Positions 35,965-48,689 are shown, counted from the first letter of the stretch. The stretch: 64,000 bases of DNA from Xylaria sp. FL1777 (GCA_022578965.1 MU400550.1:62001-126000), one strand, 5' to 3'. Numbers and translations are program-made. Notes: a model not told the origin generated them from the sequence alone.

Positions 35965-37461
35965 TTATAAGCTGTGACCTATAGTGCGTTTCCAACCTCC
36001 CTCGGATTCGAAAATTGCCCCAACAGCTCTAGATACAGCAAGCAGGTGTCTATCGTGGTAACGTGGCGCAACTAATGACACGCCTATAGGCATATCACTG
36101 GCGCCCTTGAATCCTGGAATATTTACGACTGGCGTATGCAGAGCCTGAGCACAGAGGCAGTGTGGTCAGCCAACTTATTCCCGAAGAGCTACGTTATTCA
36201 CGAAACTCACCGTCCAAATGGCGTTAAATACCGGACTCCCAGTGCTCTCAATGCCTACTGGGGCTTCGTCTATGGCGCTCGGCGTGATGATCGCCGCATA
36301 TTTCTTCGCTATTCCGTCAATCTTCGGTCGGAGCGCAGCGATCTCATCATAAGCCTCTAACTGCGCTGCCCGAGAGATCCCGTTCACGTTCTCAACGTGC
36401 TCGGCTAGGAAAGGGGCAAGCTTCTCCTTCGCAAGCCTGTATTCGGGCAAGAAAGTCGCTCGACCTTCGCCGTGGAGCAGGATACGGTGCCATTCAGGCA
36501 TTCGATCGAACTCGGAAGGGAATTCGATCTCCTCGACTTCCGCCCCGTGACTTCTTAGGAGCTGCACTGCAGCTTCTAGAGCTGACTTGGTCCCTGGACC
36601 GGCCTCTGGCCACACGACGGTTTTTGCCACACCAAATTTTGCGCCTTTCACTGTAAATGCATCCCCTGGGGCTTCGTCGTCCTCAAGGCCAAACAAATCA
36701 GCCATGAGCTCCAGGTCGTCGACACAGCGCGCGAAGAATCCGATCGTGTCTAGAGTAAGCGAATAAAACTTCAGCCCCTCGCGACTAATTGCGTTCCACG
36801 TCGGCTTAAATGCATATATCCCATTGAATGAGCCAGGGCGGATTGTCGAGCCACCCGTTTGCGACCCGAGTCCGATTGGTGCCTGGAAGTCTCCGACGGC
36901 AGCCGCCGATCCGGAAGACGAGCCACCGGGTGTTCGCTTCGGATCGTGCGGGTTGCGAGTTTTCGGTCCGCCTTGGGTAGACGCGAACTCAGTCGTCGTC
37001 GTTTTCCCTGTTTCAGTCCTTAGCATCCCAGGCCCGCAGGATGCTCAAGTCTTAGTAACGCACCGAGTAGTAGTGCGCCGGCCTGGCGCAATATTATAAC
37101 CGGCGCCGCATCTAGTTTGGGCGCATCTCCACGATAAATGGGGGAGTTGTGCTGCGTGGGCATATCTCACTGGGATGAGTAAACATTCTTACCGGCGCTA
37201 ATGGGAACTACCTTTAGTGTATATTATGTCCTTTACAGCTACGGGGAGGCCGTGCAGTGGACCTCGGTCCTCGGTAGCGATTCTATCGAGTCTTTTGGCT
37301 TCGTTGATGACATATTCTGGATCGAAATGTTCCCACGCCTGCACTGTCGAATCACGCTCCTGGATTCGCGAAAGGAGGGACCGCGCATATTGTTCAACGG
37401 TAAGCGATCCGTTCTTTATGTTGGATAGCGCTTGCGTAGCTGTTAATGTGTAAGACTCCAT
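35965..37461 (-). CDS. Amidase (amidase-signature family)
   Basis: Four exons, 442 residues (introns 36145-36210, 37008-37063, 37166-37211). The Ser-cisSer-Lys catalytic set is visible: Lys77 in VAVKD, cis-Ser147 in PGGSSSGS, and nucleophile Ser171 in SQTGGSTIR, the last two 24 residues apart as in FAAH. The intron ending at 37008 was placed so that the junction gives GKTTTTEFA, the expected family sequence. It hydrolyses an amide to acid and ammonia or amine; the substrate is unknown. Length is somewhat below the usual 450-550. It is divergent from the OYE-type gene, 623 bp apart, so the two may share a promoter region. Confidence 0.9.
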
Positions 37462-38084
37462 GTTAATTGCGGCTCCGAAATATATAGCGACCGATGCAGC
37501 TCGGGGAGTGTATCACGGTAGAAAGACGGCGGGCAGTTGATTACGATCTCGGTGGGGAGCCGTGATCGGAACTTTGTGCCCTGCTCTTCTGATAGCGTAA
37601 GTTGTGCTAGCTGCTATTAACCCTGATAGTTGGATTTATAATCTTACTACCATACGCAATAGTTTACGGCCGCACGTCTTCGGCATATAGCCCACCGTGC
37701 TTATGTATCCTTGTAGGATCAGGTCATCTTCTCCGAATCGGGGTATATGATGGTACTACTAATTCGGACATAAGGGCGTATCATGTATCACCAAGTCCGA
37801 TCTCTCAAGGCGTATTAAAGATGACTGCATTCCACTTTGACCGCGGTAAAGTGAGCAGGTTGATATGGTCAACTAGAGACAGCGGATACGATCACCTAAC
37901 GTGGTATAACACTAACCAGATAGTCGGGAACGGCTAGTACTCCTAACTTTACTAAATCGAGACCCCTAAATAGACAAGATCGAATCGGGTTTACAAGAAC
38001 GTCCATCGGCGCTACGAGCCTTTCAGCACTGTCGACACTTTCAGATCTCCAATCCAGTTGTGCTTCTAGTGACCTCGAGCAAAG
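37462..38084. other. Divergent promoter region, amidase / OYE-type gene
   Basis: 623 bp between two start codons facing away from each other. No obvious operator palindrome was seen. Confidence 0.5.
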
Positions 38085-39392
38085 ATGTCGAAATTATTCA
38101 AGCCCGTAAAGGTTGGCTCCGTAACGCTCGGTCAACGAGTGGCAATGGCGCCACTAACACGATTTCGCTGCGACGACGACTGGGTCCCGCTTCCCATGGT
38201 TCAAGGTGCGATTAGCGCGATGTAACGGCCGAGTCCCTTGCATATGCTAACCGGGTCAGAGTTTTATGAACAAAGAGCATCAGTGCCTGGAACTCTATTA
38301 ATCACCGAGGCGACCTTCATCTCGAGATCAGCAGTCAGCCGACAAAACTGCCCCGGTATCTACAGCGAGGCTCAAATAGCAAAATGGAAGGAGGTTACCG
38401 ACGCCGTGCACAAGAAAGGATCTTTCATTTACTTACAAATCTGGCACCTTGGCCGCGCAGGAGTGAGTCATTTCACCAAGTCTTTTTTTTTTTTTTTCCT
38501 CGTTTGGGCAACATTTAGATCAGAAGGGTTTCTTCGCGGGCCAACCCATCTCAAGGGTTTCCGCAATGTTCCAAAGGGCGATTACTAACGCCGCATCCTA
38601 TAGTGGCTATCAGTCCATGAGGCTATGGGCACCAAGTTGAAGTCCCCTAGTCCCGTCCGGCTCGACGAGACAGCGGACTTGCCGGAAGAGATGACAGAAG
38701 AGGACATCTGGGAGGCCATTGGCGACTACGCGCAGGCTGCTAAAAACGCAATCCGTGCGGGCTTCGATGGTGTTGAGATACACGGAGCTAACGGGTACTT
38801 AATCGACCAGTTCATACAAGATGTCACTAACAAGCGCACCGATGGATGGGGCGGTAGTGTCGAAAACCGCGCCAGATTCGCTGTGGAGGTCGCTAAGGCT
38901 GTTGTCAACGCTATTGGTGCCGACAAGACCGCCATACGACTAAGTCCTTTCAGTGATTATCAAAACATGGGCATGAAAGACCCGTATCCTCAGTTCGAGT
39001 ACCTCGTTAAGCAGCTGAAGCCTTTAAATCTGTCGTTCCTCCACCTCGTCGAGCCGCGCATTTCGGGAGGCACCGAGTCTGAATCCGGCGAGCCTCATAG
39101 CTTAGAATCCTTGATTAAGCTGTGGAATAACCAGAGCCCTATCCTGCTTGCCGGTGGATATTTACGGGACAATGCGATCCGGGATGTTGACGAGACGTGG
39201 AAGGACTTTGATATTGTCGTCGTGTTCGGAAGGTACTTTATCTCGAATCCTGACCTGGTCTTCCGATTGAAGGAGAACATCGAATTTACCCCATACGACC
39301 GATCAACATTCTATACCCCCAAACAGGCAGTGGGATACACCGACTTCCCGTTTAGCGATCAATACCGGGCACGACTTACGGGCCGATTATGA
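38085..39392 (+). CDS. NADH:flavin oxidoreductase, old yellow enzyme family
   Basis: Three exons (introns 38206-38259 and 38463-38603), 370 residues. TIM-barrel, FMN-dependent ene-reductase: N-terminal MAPLTRFR, EIHGANGYLIDQF with substrate-binding His168 and Asn171, NKRTDGWGGSVENRARF, and C-terminal YFISNPDLVFRL. These enzymes reduce alpha,beta-unsaturated carbonyls using NAD(P)H. The 141-nt intron contains a 15-T run and a good branch word (ACTAACG) near its 3' end. The segment after it is shorter than in typical family members, so this junction is the least certain part of the model. A role with the divergent amidase is possible but unproven. Confidence 0.9.
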
Positions 39393-40966
39393 TAGTTGTA
39401 GAGTCAGGATAGAGCACGGGTATGGAGAAACAGATCCCGAGGTTAGAACTTTAGACCTAACAACAGAATAAGAGTATAGAGTAGTCCACGAGACGCAGGT
39501 GCGGGTTTAATGTGGGGTGGGCATGCATTATCAGGGCCCTATTCCAATGTCTTTTTTCATTTCCTCTGAATATAGAATTTCTTGAACCGTATATAATCCT
39601 GACAGTACCAATGACGCATTGGCACTCCCTTCATAGGTATAACTCACGCCAACAGTTACCCATATACTCTCACCTTGAAGTAATGTAAATATCTCCCAGT
39701 ATTACCACAAGCTAGCTTTCCTATCTCTATGATTTTTTACCATCAAGATTTGCTCCCCCCAATGTGTGCTTATTTAAAAATAACACTTAGTTATAGATTA
39801 GATATAGTACATGGGTAAAACTATTGTAATTATACAAAGGATTTGAGTGAACTACTTTAGCCTCGACATAATTAAGGTGCGGTGGTCTCTGATGTTGAAA
39901 TAGTTTCCTTAAAGCCTAAAAGGCTCTAAACATACTAATTAGAATATTAACTCGAGCAACAGCTTAGAATTCGCTAATGAGGAAAAAAGGAGTTCTAGGA
40001 TATCAGAACTGAATATATGATAAGTACGGAACGAGTGCCGTGTAAAATGGCTAGGGTTATCCTCGATTTATGTTACCTTCCATCAACAAGTAGTAAGTCT
40101 TCCGCTGAGAGCATATAGGGCACTCCCGAACACATGATACTGGTCTAGAAAACCGGCAAGCTTAATGTTGAAAGTTTATTTTGCGGAGCGGTTGTCCTAT
40201 CATCTGTTCCGGTCGATGATAGAGTTGGAGCATCAACAATCTTCCACAGGAAAGATAGGTATTGTATGACTGTCAACCCGAGGTAAAGCGAGCAACATTA
40301 GAAGCAGGGCACGTTGTAGTAGCACCCCTTCATTTGTTTGTAATGAGTGGTACCGCAATTTGAGAGAATCACAACGGGAAAATGGGCATTATATCTCATT
40401 CTTTTTACGGTAGTACTAGCTAATGTGGAAACTTTCCTTTGGGCCATTGACAATCACGCTTGTGGGAAGAATAGGCTATCCGGTAAATGAAGCCTCGCCT
40501 CCTCGGACTCACTGAGCAAGTTTGTCTCTTTCTATACCACATATCCATATGCACGTACGTACATAGGCACTTACACGCGTGTGTTACCAAGGTAGGTGCC
40601 CAACCTACGCGCATGTGCTACACGTACTTACCTAGACCTACCTACATGTAAGTACCTAGGTAGGTACTGCTGTTAATAGTAGTCGTCTCCCCGAGCAACC
40701 TGGGTACCTAGGTACTTCGCCCATCGATGTAGGTATTTGGAAGGCACACAAAGGCAGTTTTATCTCTCCCGCGTGGCACGATTTAAGTCCAGTACTTTCA
40801 CACTAGGTCACACAACTTCTCAAAAAAGTACCTACACACAGACAATTTTTTGCACCCAGCAAATATATCTGTGTCGTTCAGAACATCACCAGCATCTTCC
40901 ACTGCACCCAACTGCGTCTCTTCGCCGACACAATCGTATCCTACGCCGATCACTACAACCATAAGC
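39393..40966. other. Intergenic region
   Basis: No gene seen. The right end is rich in TACCTAGGTA palindromic words (about 40650 and 40705) close to the CTR gene. One TTTGCTC word, like the yeast Mac1 copper element, lies at 39749, about 1.2 kb from the CTR start; a single 7-mer is weak evidence. Confidence 0.45.
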
Positions 40967-41735
40967 ATGGATTCTATGAACGGAATGAACGTAACTGACG
41001 GTATGGGCGGTATGGGTGGCATGGGTGGCATGCACGAGGACCACGGCTGCAAGATCTCGGTAAGGCTGCGAACACTTCTTTGTAAAAGTCGACCAACTTC
41101 TAGTTAAAGATACTGACGTGCTATAATCCGTTACCTTTAGATGCTGTGGAACTGGAACACTGTCGATGCGTGCTTTCTCTCCAAGGCGTGGCAGGTACAG
41201 TCCCACGGCGCCTTCGCGGGTCTCTGTATCGGCGTCATCCTCCTGGTCACCATTCTCGAGGGTTTCCGCTTCCTTGCCAGACAGTTTGACCGATATATCA
41301 TCGACCAAGCCCAGAAGAATGCCACGCTTCCTGCCACGCTCCCCGCCACGCTCCCCGCCGAGAACGAGAACCCATCTAATGTCTCCGATTCGCTCAAGCA
41401 AAAGGACGAGCAGGTAAACCAGATGGCTGCAGCCACCATAGTAGCGTTCCGGCCCAGTGTTGTCCAGCAGCTCATCCGCGCTCTTCTGCACACGCTCCAG
41501 TTCGCGCTTGCCTATTGGATTATGCTGCTGGCCATGTACTACAATGGCTATATCATCATCTGCATCATCATTGGCGCGTTTATTGGATCCTTCATCTTCC
41601 AATGGGAGCGACTAGATCTCCGGTAAGAAAACCCCCCAACTTTTCATCTTTGGGGATGCTGACGTGGAATACCTAAGAGGCTGTGAGGGAGATAGTCTGC
41701 GCAAAGTCCAAGGAGCTACAGGTTGCTGTGGATGA
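40967..41735 (+). CDS. CTR-family copper transporter
   Basis: Three exons (introns 41060-41140 and 41623-41677), 210 residues. The N-terminus is Met/Gly-rich (MDSMNGMNVTDGMGGMGGMG) and ends in MHEDHGCKIS, typical copper-collecting Mets motifs. TM1 follows MLWNWNTVDACFLSKAW; TM2 carries the MxxxM selectivity motif (MLLAM) and TM3 a GxxxG (GAFIG). The last exon is only 19 codons and ends Thr-Gly-Cys-Cys-Gly, the common C-terminal Cys motif of fungal CTR proteins, which strongly supports that small exon. It imports Cu(I) across the plasma membrane or out of the vacuole; which of the two cannot be told. Confidence 0.92.
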
Positions 41736-42822
41736 GGATTAGAACATTGATTGATCCATCATCCATCCACGGCCTGGAGTGCCAAGGAATGGCGAGGTAT
41801 GCATTAAGATTCAGGCAGGAAGCTTGTTTCTATTACAACTCACATCTGATGGTGGATTTGACTGGCTGGAAGGGCTATCTTGTCATGGATCCAGTATGGA
41901 CTTTCTTTCAGCCCTTTATTTTCAGCTTGTACTTGGTTGATACCAGGGTATGACTTCATGCCAACATCAGGGCTTCTAATGACCCAGGACTTTCGTAATC
42001 TCTCCTGGTCTCTTGTCTGTTATAATAGGTAGTCATAGGACGCCTCAATTCATTTTCCTCTCTTACAGTACGTTAGGAAAGGTCTCAAGTTCATACGTAC
42101 TTATTAAATTCCTAGGTGATGCCAAAAAGCTAATCGTTGATTGGCTCTTGTCCTCAACAAAACCAAATTACTACTTGAAATATGCCCAACTCAACAATAG
42201 AGTCGAATGATGACTGTGAAGCTAACACTTATTGCAGTTGTGCTACTTTCGTTGCTGGAGTATTGGATTTCATCTCAACAACAAAGGCTCATGGCTTGAC
42301 TTTGTCCACATCTGGTCTTTCAAGTTGACGAAAAGTTAAAGTACTAAGATAATTAATCGGCTCGAAACGAAACCATTCATAAATAACGCCGCAAGGCACT
42401 CATCAGGTTCTCAACACAAACATCGAGATATGGGTGTATTATGAATATTCGTTGCTGCGTGAGAGCCCCAGAATTATCTATTAGTGACGTTAGCCAACGG
42501 TAGACTAAGCGCAAGAGGTACGGCTAAAATAATAATAAAATCAAGGTACTTGAGCTAACGCTAGATTAAGTGGGCAATAATAGATAGATAAGCTTTCTTT
42601 CTTCTATGAAAAGTCATGTCTTGAAAACACCACATGAGAGAACTAACTGAAGTTGTAGCGAGGACACGACGATCTGAACTACCTAGGAGTTATCCAATTT
42701 CTGAACACGGTCTTAAGAACCGCTGTACAGTAACGGATGTGTTCACACTGTCCATTTTTCACTGTCATGAGGCGATGACAAATCATTTATTCTCTCTTAC
42801 CTAAGACCTGATAGGTTGGCTC
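41736..42822. other. Intergenic region
   Basis: AT-rich, no gene seen; contains the promoter of the Zn2Cys6 gene. Confidence 0.5.
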
Positions 42823-45351
42823 ATGACAGCAAAGGAGTGCGAAGGTATGCATTCTATATACTACCTAAGAAAAATATATCTCTAAAGTTGTGGACTATAA
42901 AGCGCTAACATTTTTGAAAGACTCATAGTTGTCGTTGTTGACGTCTCGATGAGTGCACAGTATGAACGGACTTAAGCTCCGGAGCTCGCAGGGCATGTTC
43001 TTAAACCGCTTACGCGCTTGTCTAAGCTTCTTATGGTATACACCACTGACGTCCCATAATAGGTTGCTGGACATGTAGATTGCGGCGGAAGAAATGCGAC
43101 GAGGCAAGGCCCGTCTGCACCACCTGCGGAGGCCTGGAGATCGACTGCCATTACAGCGACACCAAACCGGCGTGGATGGATGGCGGCGCCCGCGAGAAGC
43201 AGATGGCCGATGAGCTCAAGGTCATGGTGAAGCAGAAGGCCAGCGAGAGGCGAGAGCGGAAATGGGGAGATCTTCCTACCATGACGGACTTCTCTCCTAG
43301 CGCGCAGGTGCAACAGCCCCAAGACTATCAGTCGTCGTCGGATCGTGTGATGAGTGATGCTGGCGGCCCGACGCCCAGCGATGACGGATCGGGTCCCTCC
43401 AGCACAACGCTCAGCGAGGCATCGACGTCGCAGGCAGAAACCAGCGTCACATCGCCGGAAACGACAACGACGACGACGAAATCGCAGTGGGGCGAGCCCA
43501 TCCGGCCCGCCGTGGACTCGTTCCCCGAGAACAAGTCCGAGGTCGAGGTCAACTACACCATGATCTACCTGGACTACGTGGTGCCGTTCCTGTTCCCCTT
43601 CTACCGGCCCTGCCTGCTCGAGTCGAGCCGCGGGTGGATGCTGGTGCTGCTGATGAAGAACCGCGCGCTCTTCCACACGGCGCTGTCGCTGGCCAACTGG
43701 CTGTACGCCGTCATCTTCGAGAGCATGGACGGCAAGCACAGCGAGTGCCGGCGCGCCAACTGGGCCGAGCTGCAGGCCCACCAGGAGATCGCCCTCAAAG
43801 CCCTGCAGGAGGACATCAAGGCCCTCAACGAGCGCGGCGTCGCCAACGCCTTCCGCGAGACCGTCGGCTGCATGCAGAGCGTCGTCCAGCTCCTCGAGTT
43901 CGAGGTCGCCATGGCCGACACCGCCAACTGGCAGGTCCATCACGACGTGGCCGTCGTGCTGTTCGACCAGCTGATCACGCACCACGCAAGGATACCAGAC
44001 AATAATAGCACTACTGCTACTGGTGCTGGTGCTGGTACTGGTACTGGTACGGGTGCTACCACCACCACGAGCCCATGGTCGTTGATCCTAGACCGAATCG
44101 GGTTCCCCTACCGCCGGATCCCGCTGGACGGGCGCCGCCACATCCTGACGTCGGACCAGTCGGCGTTCAAGTTCTACACGGCATATCTACTGTGGATCGA
44201 CATCGTGGCGGCGACGGCGCACGGCGAGGCGCCGCGGCTGCGCAAGTACCACGCCGAGCTCCTGCAGGGCAGCAGCAACGACGACGACGACGACGACGAC
44301 AACAACAACGATAAGTCGTCCCCGGCCATCTGCCTCGGCGAGTACGTCGGCTGCGAGAGCTGGGCCATGCTGGAGATCGCCGAGGTGGCGCAGCTCGCCG
44401 CGTGGAAGCGCGAGCACCAGTCCAAGGGGTCCCTCTCCATGGTCGAGCTCGTGCGCCGCGCCTGCGCCATCGAGGCCCGAATACGCCGCAGGTTGGACGC
44501 CCGCCGCGACGTCCCTGTCCCCGCCGACCGCGCCAGCAACATCTACGACCCGTCGGCGTACCACCCGGTGACGCCGTATTCGGGAATCCAGTACGAGATT
44601 TTCTTTTCCTTCCCTCCCTCCCTCCTTCCTTCCCTCCTTCCCTTCCCCCTTTTCCCTTTTTCCCTTTCCCCCTTCTTTTCATTCTCCTCGATGTTCTCCC
44701 ACTTTAGCCAGATATCATCCCCCCCCCCCTTTCTCCTCTCTTCCCAAGATGCCATGTCTTCTTCTTGCCTGTTTGTCGAGGCCTGCCTGCCAGCTAGGAA
44801 TGAATCCACTGAAACCACCCAAGAACGCCAAAAGCAGAATCTTCATTCACCCCATTCTCACTCAGGCCAGCCAGCCAGTGTTTTTGTTTGCTAACCAGCC
44901 CCTCTCCCCCTCGAACAGCGAGATGCTCGGCGAGTCCGCGACGCGCAAGACGCTGGCCATAGACCTGCACACGCGCATCTGGGCGCAGGCGGCCATAACC
45001 TGCGTCAACGTGCTCGCGTCGGGCCTGCAGCCGGGGCTGCCGGAGATGCGGGCGAGCGTGGAGGCGACGATGGCGCTGCTGCGCTCGCTGCCGTCGCCGC
45101 TGGCGCTGCGCACGCTGGTGTGGCCGTTCGCCGTGACGGGCTGTCTAGCGCTGCCGGGGCAGGAGGCGTTCTTCGCGGGGCTCGTGGCCGACATGGGCGC
45201 GCTGGGCGTCGTCGGTTCCGCCAAGGAGGCCCTCGCCATCATGCAGCTCGTCTGGAAGCACCGCGCCCCCGGCGGCTGCTGCGTCGATCCGCAGATGTGG
45301 GATATCGCCACGTGCTTCAGTGTCTTGGGCCATCGCTCTCTGCTGGTCTGA
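42823..45351 (+). CDS. Zn2Cys6 transcription factor with fungal_trans_2-like domain
   Basis: Three exons (introns 42845-43062 and 44591-44918), 660 residues. The first exon codes only MTAKECE plus one base; it was inferred because it puts a Met in frame and joins with GTATGC...TAG to GCWTCRLRRKKCD. The binuclear cluster uses Cys9, 12, 19, 26, 29 and 36. A Ser/Thr-rich linker precedes the long helical regulatory domain, which ends with RIWAQAAITCVNV...WPFAVTGCLA, as in the fungal_trans_2 (PF11951) family. Low-complexity inserts include Thr/Gly/Ala repeats (DNA about 44016-44065) and poly-Asp (about 44278-44302). Exons are much richer in GC than the flanks. The target is unknown. Confidence 0.87.
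44599..44680. repeat. 82-nt uninterrupted pyrimidine tract in an intron
   Basis: Every base from 44599 to 44680 is C or T on the plus strand, inside the 328-nt second intron of the Zn2Cys6 gene. More pyrimidine-rich sequence follows up to the acceptor at 44918. Confidence 0.95.
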
Positions 45352-45899
45352 AAAAGTTAAAAATGGGTTGGGTTTATTTTTATGATCTAACCACTGCGTA
45401 CGCACTGAAAAGTTACATCGTTGCGCTGGGGCTCTGATAAACAGTCTAATGTAATTGCTACATGCATGTTCGCTCTCACTATATCCATATACCTCATTCT
45501 ACCATGCTCTACGAACAGTGGGAAGATACTGGAAGATCTAAGTACCAACTCCATGGGCGGAGGGACTGTCACAGAGCAATCTGGTGGTTTACGCAGCAGA
45601 AGTGTAATTGATATACTAGAAACTATGGGAGAGTCATTCGCATTGGGAACTGGGAACTAAATCGCACCTAGGTAGTAAAAAGTTTTATTCCTTTGATTTT
45701 AATTAATCGATTAAACGATCCCCAATGCCATGTATTGTACTCGATGAAGGAGTTCCAAAAAAAAACCCCCCCGACTGTACCTATTTGCAATCCGTAGAGA
45801 GGCCAGAGCACATTATCATTCATGAATTTGTTCACATACTCAACGACAATTACCAGTTCACACCAATTTCCTGTAAACGCCATGTTCCGTTCATATCGC
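45352..45899. other. Convergent 3' intergenic region
   Basis: Between the ends of the Zn2Cys6 gene and STI1. No coding signal. Confidence 0.6.
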
Positions 45900-47901
45900 T
45901 TATCGGCCGACACGAATAACGCCGGCAGCTATTAGCTTTCGAATGTTGCTTGCTACAGCAGGGTTTCGCATGTGCTCCTGGAGGGCGGCAGGGTCCGACT
46001 GAGCCTGCTGAAGAATAGATTGCATGACGGGGTCCTGCATGATGCTCATGATCTAGTCGATTTGAGTTAGTGCATAATACATGGTTGTAAGCCATCATTG
46101 GAGCCCGTCTCGGCTTGTTAGTACTTACCTCTGGGTCCTTCATCAAGCGTTCCCGGGTTTGTTCCTCGCTCTCATTTTCTCGTGCTGCGTACATGGCTTG
46201 CAAAGCCTTCTGCTGTTGCTGGTCGATCTCGCGCGCGTTGGCGTTGTTGTGGTGCTTATTGTCTATTTCGGTAGCCTCATTGCATGCATCAATACACTCA
46301 GAGTACTTGCGCATGCCAAAGTAGATCTGTGCCTTTCGGATATATGCACGAATGAACTTGGGGTTTTTCTTGATTGCAGTGTTGCAGTCATCGAGCGCAC
46401 TGGGGAACTCAAAAAGCTTGACGAAGGCTGCAGCACGATTGCTGTAACCGCGAGGATCCTCAGGAGAGCGCTTGATCATTTCGGAATAGGCGGCAACGGC
46501 GCCGGGGAAGTCTTGCTCCTTAAATTTCTTGTTACCTTCTTCACGTGCCTCCTCAGCTTTGGCTGGATCGACGTAGGCTTCCTTGGCCGCATCAATCTTC
46601 TTACGCTCGGCGGCGCGAAGCTTGTTGACAGTGTCTGGCGTCCGATGCTCGGTGAGAGACTTCTGGTAGTTCTCAACGGCTAACGGCAAGTCACCCAGCT
46701 TCTCATAGGCAGATCCAATACGGGCGTAGGACTTGGCAATCATCTTGAAGTCGGCATATATCATGCGACCTTCCTCGATAGCTTTGGTGCATGCATCAAT
46801 ACATGCCTGATAATCGCCCTTCTCAAAGTAGGCTGCGCCTAGATTGTTCAGGTAAGTAATGTCTTTGTGAAGATCCCAAGCCTTGGTGTAGTGTGAGATA
46901 GCTTCGTCAAATTTTCGCTTCTTGTAGTTCTCGGTGCCCAGCGCCTTCTCCTTATCAGCCTCTTCCTTTGCTTTCTTCTGCTCCAAAGCTTCTTCATCTA
47001 GCTCTGGTTCCGGCTCTGGTTCCGGTTCAGGAGCCTTAGTAGGTGTGGGTTTTCGATCGGGCATCTCGACATCCTCCTCAGCTTCCTTGGATGACGATGC
47101 TCCAGGAACATCGCCAGGGATATCGCCAGGTGCTCGCACGTCCATATCTACACCCATCGCAACACCGAGGACCTGGATCATTCGGGGGTCGCTGAACAAT
47201 TCTTTGGTGTCCTGTGGGTTTCTCTGCAGTGCCTGAACTTTGGCAATAAAAGAAGGATCGGAGAAGTAGCCGCTCGTCTTTGGGTTGTTCATGAGTTTTT
47301 GGAGGAGGTTGGGGTCGCTGAACATCTTGCCCAGACCACCCATCGGATCACCACCACCGAACCCACCAGCACCGCCTACCCATACATGTTAGGAACGTCC
47401 TGGCCTTGGCACAGTTGAGATATATATATCTACGTACCAGCTTCTTGGTCCATAGCTCTCTGAACAGACGCCAGAGAGTTCTTCAGACCAGCATTGTTAG
47501 GGTCGAGCTTTAGACCTTCCTCGTAGGCGTCATTTGCTCCCAGCAAGTCACCGGAACCATGGAGAGCGGCGCCCTTACGTCCCCAGCCTCGTGGCCAGTC
47601 GGGCTTGATTTGTGTCGTCTTCTCAGCATCCTCCAGGGCATGGGACCAATCCTTCTTAGAGGCGTAGGCAGCAGAGCGGTTGCTGTAGAGGACGTGGTTA
47701 TCGGGAGCTAGCTCGATGGCCTTGGTGAAAGCATCTCTGGGGGCATGTTAGCTCGTAGAATAGGAACAACAGCAGGGGGAGATGGAAGATAGGTCTGAAC
47801 GAAGCATGTAATTGTCAAAGGAAGACTCACATAGCCTCGTCATAGTTCTTTGCGGCCATGGCACTATTGCCCAACGTCTTGAGCTCATCTGCAGACGCCA
47901 T
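45900..47901 (-). CDS. STI1: Hsp90 co-chaperone Sti1/Hop
   Basis: Four exons, 589 residues (introns 46053-46128, 47376-47437, 47737-47830). It starts MASADELKTLGNSAMAAKNY and shows the full Sti1 order: TPR1 (about 1-105), a Gly-rich linker, DP1 (KMFSDPNLLQKLMNNPKT), an acidic Pro/Glu-rich hinge, TPR2A and TPR2B, and the C-terminal DP2 (MQDPVMQSILQQAQSDP). It bridges Hsp70 and Hsp90 in the cytosol and passes clients between them. The last exon is needed to complete DP2; without it the frame runs into unrelated sequence. It is divergent from RPC34, 788 bp apart. No clean heat-shock element was found by eye. Confidence 0.96.
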
Positions 47902-48689
47902 GGTGTATGCGGGGTGGAACAAACAGGCGATACCAGGTACAAAAGCTAAGCGGAATGATTGTACGAAGTGAAGCTCTACGGAGCACGAATGCTAGTATTT
48001 GGAATAGAGTGAAGAGGAGTGTCTAGATGGGCGAGCAAACGGCAAGACGGCAGGCACGCCAAATATATCAGACAGGGCTGAGAGCGAAGTTCGAGAGCTT
48101 TCTATGCGGGCCCGAGAGACCGTTGCCCAGGTCGGCGGTGGTGGGGTTGAAAACTGCTTGCGGCAGCAACCAGCGCTAACTTGGCGTGTTGTTCAGGGTT
48201 GTTTAGCGGCGGACGTGATGGGCCACTGGCTGGCTGGTACCTAGGCTACCCACTGTAAGTGCGACAGATACACTGTATTGCAGCACGGTGCCCACTGTAC
48301 ACTACAGATAGATGCACTAAGGCGCGATAAGAGCTCCCCGTTTTACGATAAGGAAATATTTCTACCAGGGGTGCTCTCGCCCTGTTTCATTCACATCGCG
48401 GGGCAAAATCTACATATGCAAACCCTCCAGCAATTTATATAAGGATGCATGCGATGAATGCCTAAAGCTATAGGTTTTATTTTGCCGACCTCCAAGCCAG
48501 CGCCAATGTAGAATAACTAGTAATATGAGACGTCTCTCTGCATGTTAGTCTCGCAACTCGGCCTGTTGGCCAGATCTTACCAACTCCCGCTATTCAATCT
48601 CACTCTTTACCATCTCTTTTCGCAGGCGCCGCGCCAGGGTCGCGTGACTCACCAACCCATTACGAAGACCACAAGCCATCTACGCCATA
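47902..48689. other. Divergent promoter region, STI1 / RPC34
   Basis: 788 bp between two housekeeping genes transcribed away from each other. No reading frame of note. Confidence 0.6.

Noticed and set aside
39749..39755. TTTGCTC, similar to the yeast Mac1 copper element, upstream of the CTR gene
   Set aside because: A 7-mer is expected about once per 8 kb on both strands; single, distant, and absent upstream of the BIM1-like gene.
42972..43985. 337-codon minus-strand frame
   Set aside because: Antisense shadow of the GC-rich Zn2Cys6 exon; no coherent motifs.
2335..45351. Specialised-metabolite cluster (ligase, ABC transporter, ToxE-like and Zn2Cys6 regulators, amidase, OYE)
   Set aside because: No PKS, NRPS, terpene synthase or RiPP core, and the members are spread across 43 kb with housekeeping-like genes between.
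47902..48689. Heat-shock elements in the STI1 promoter
   Set aside because: Only near-matches such as GAAATATTTC with wrong spacing; no three-unit nGAAn array.
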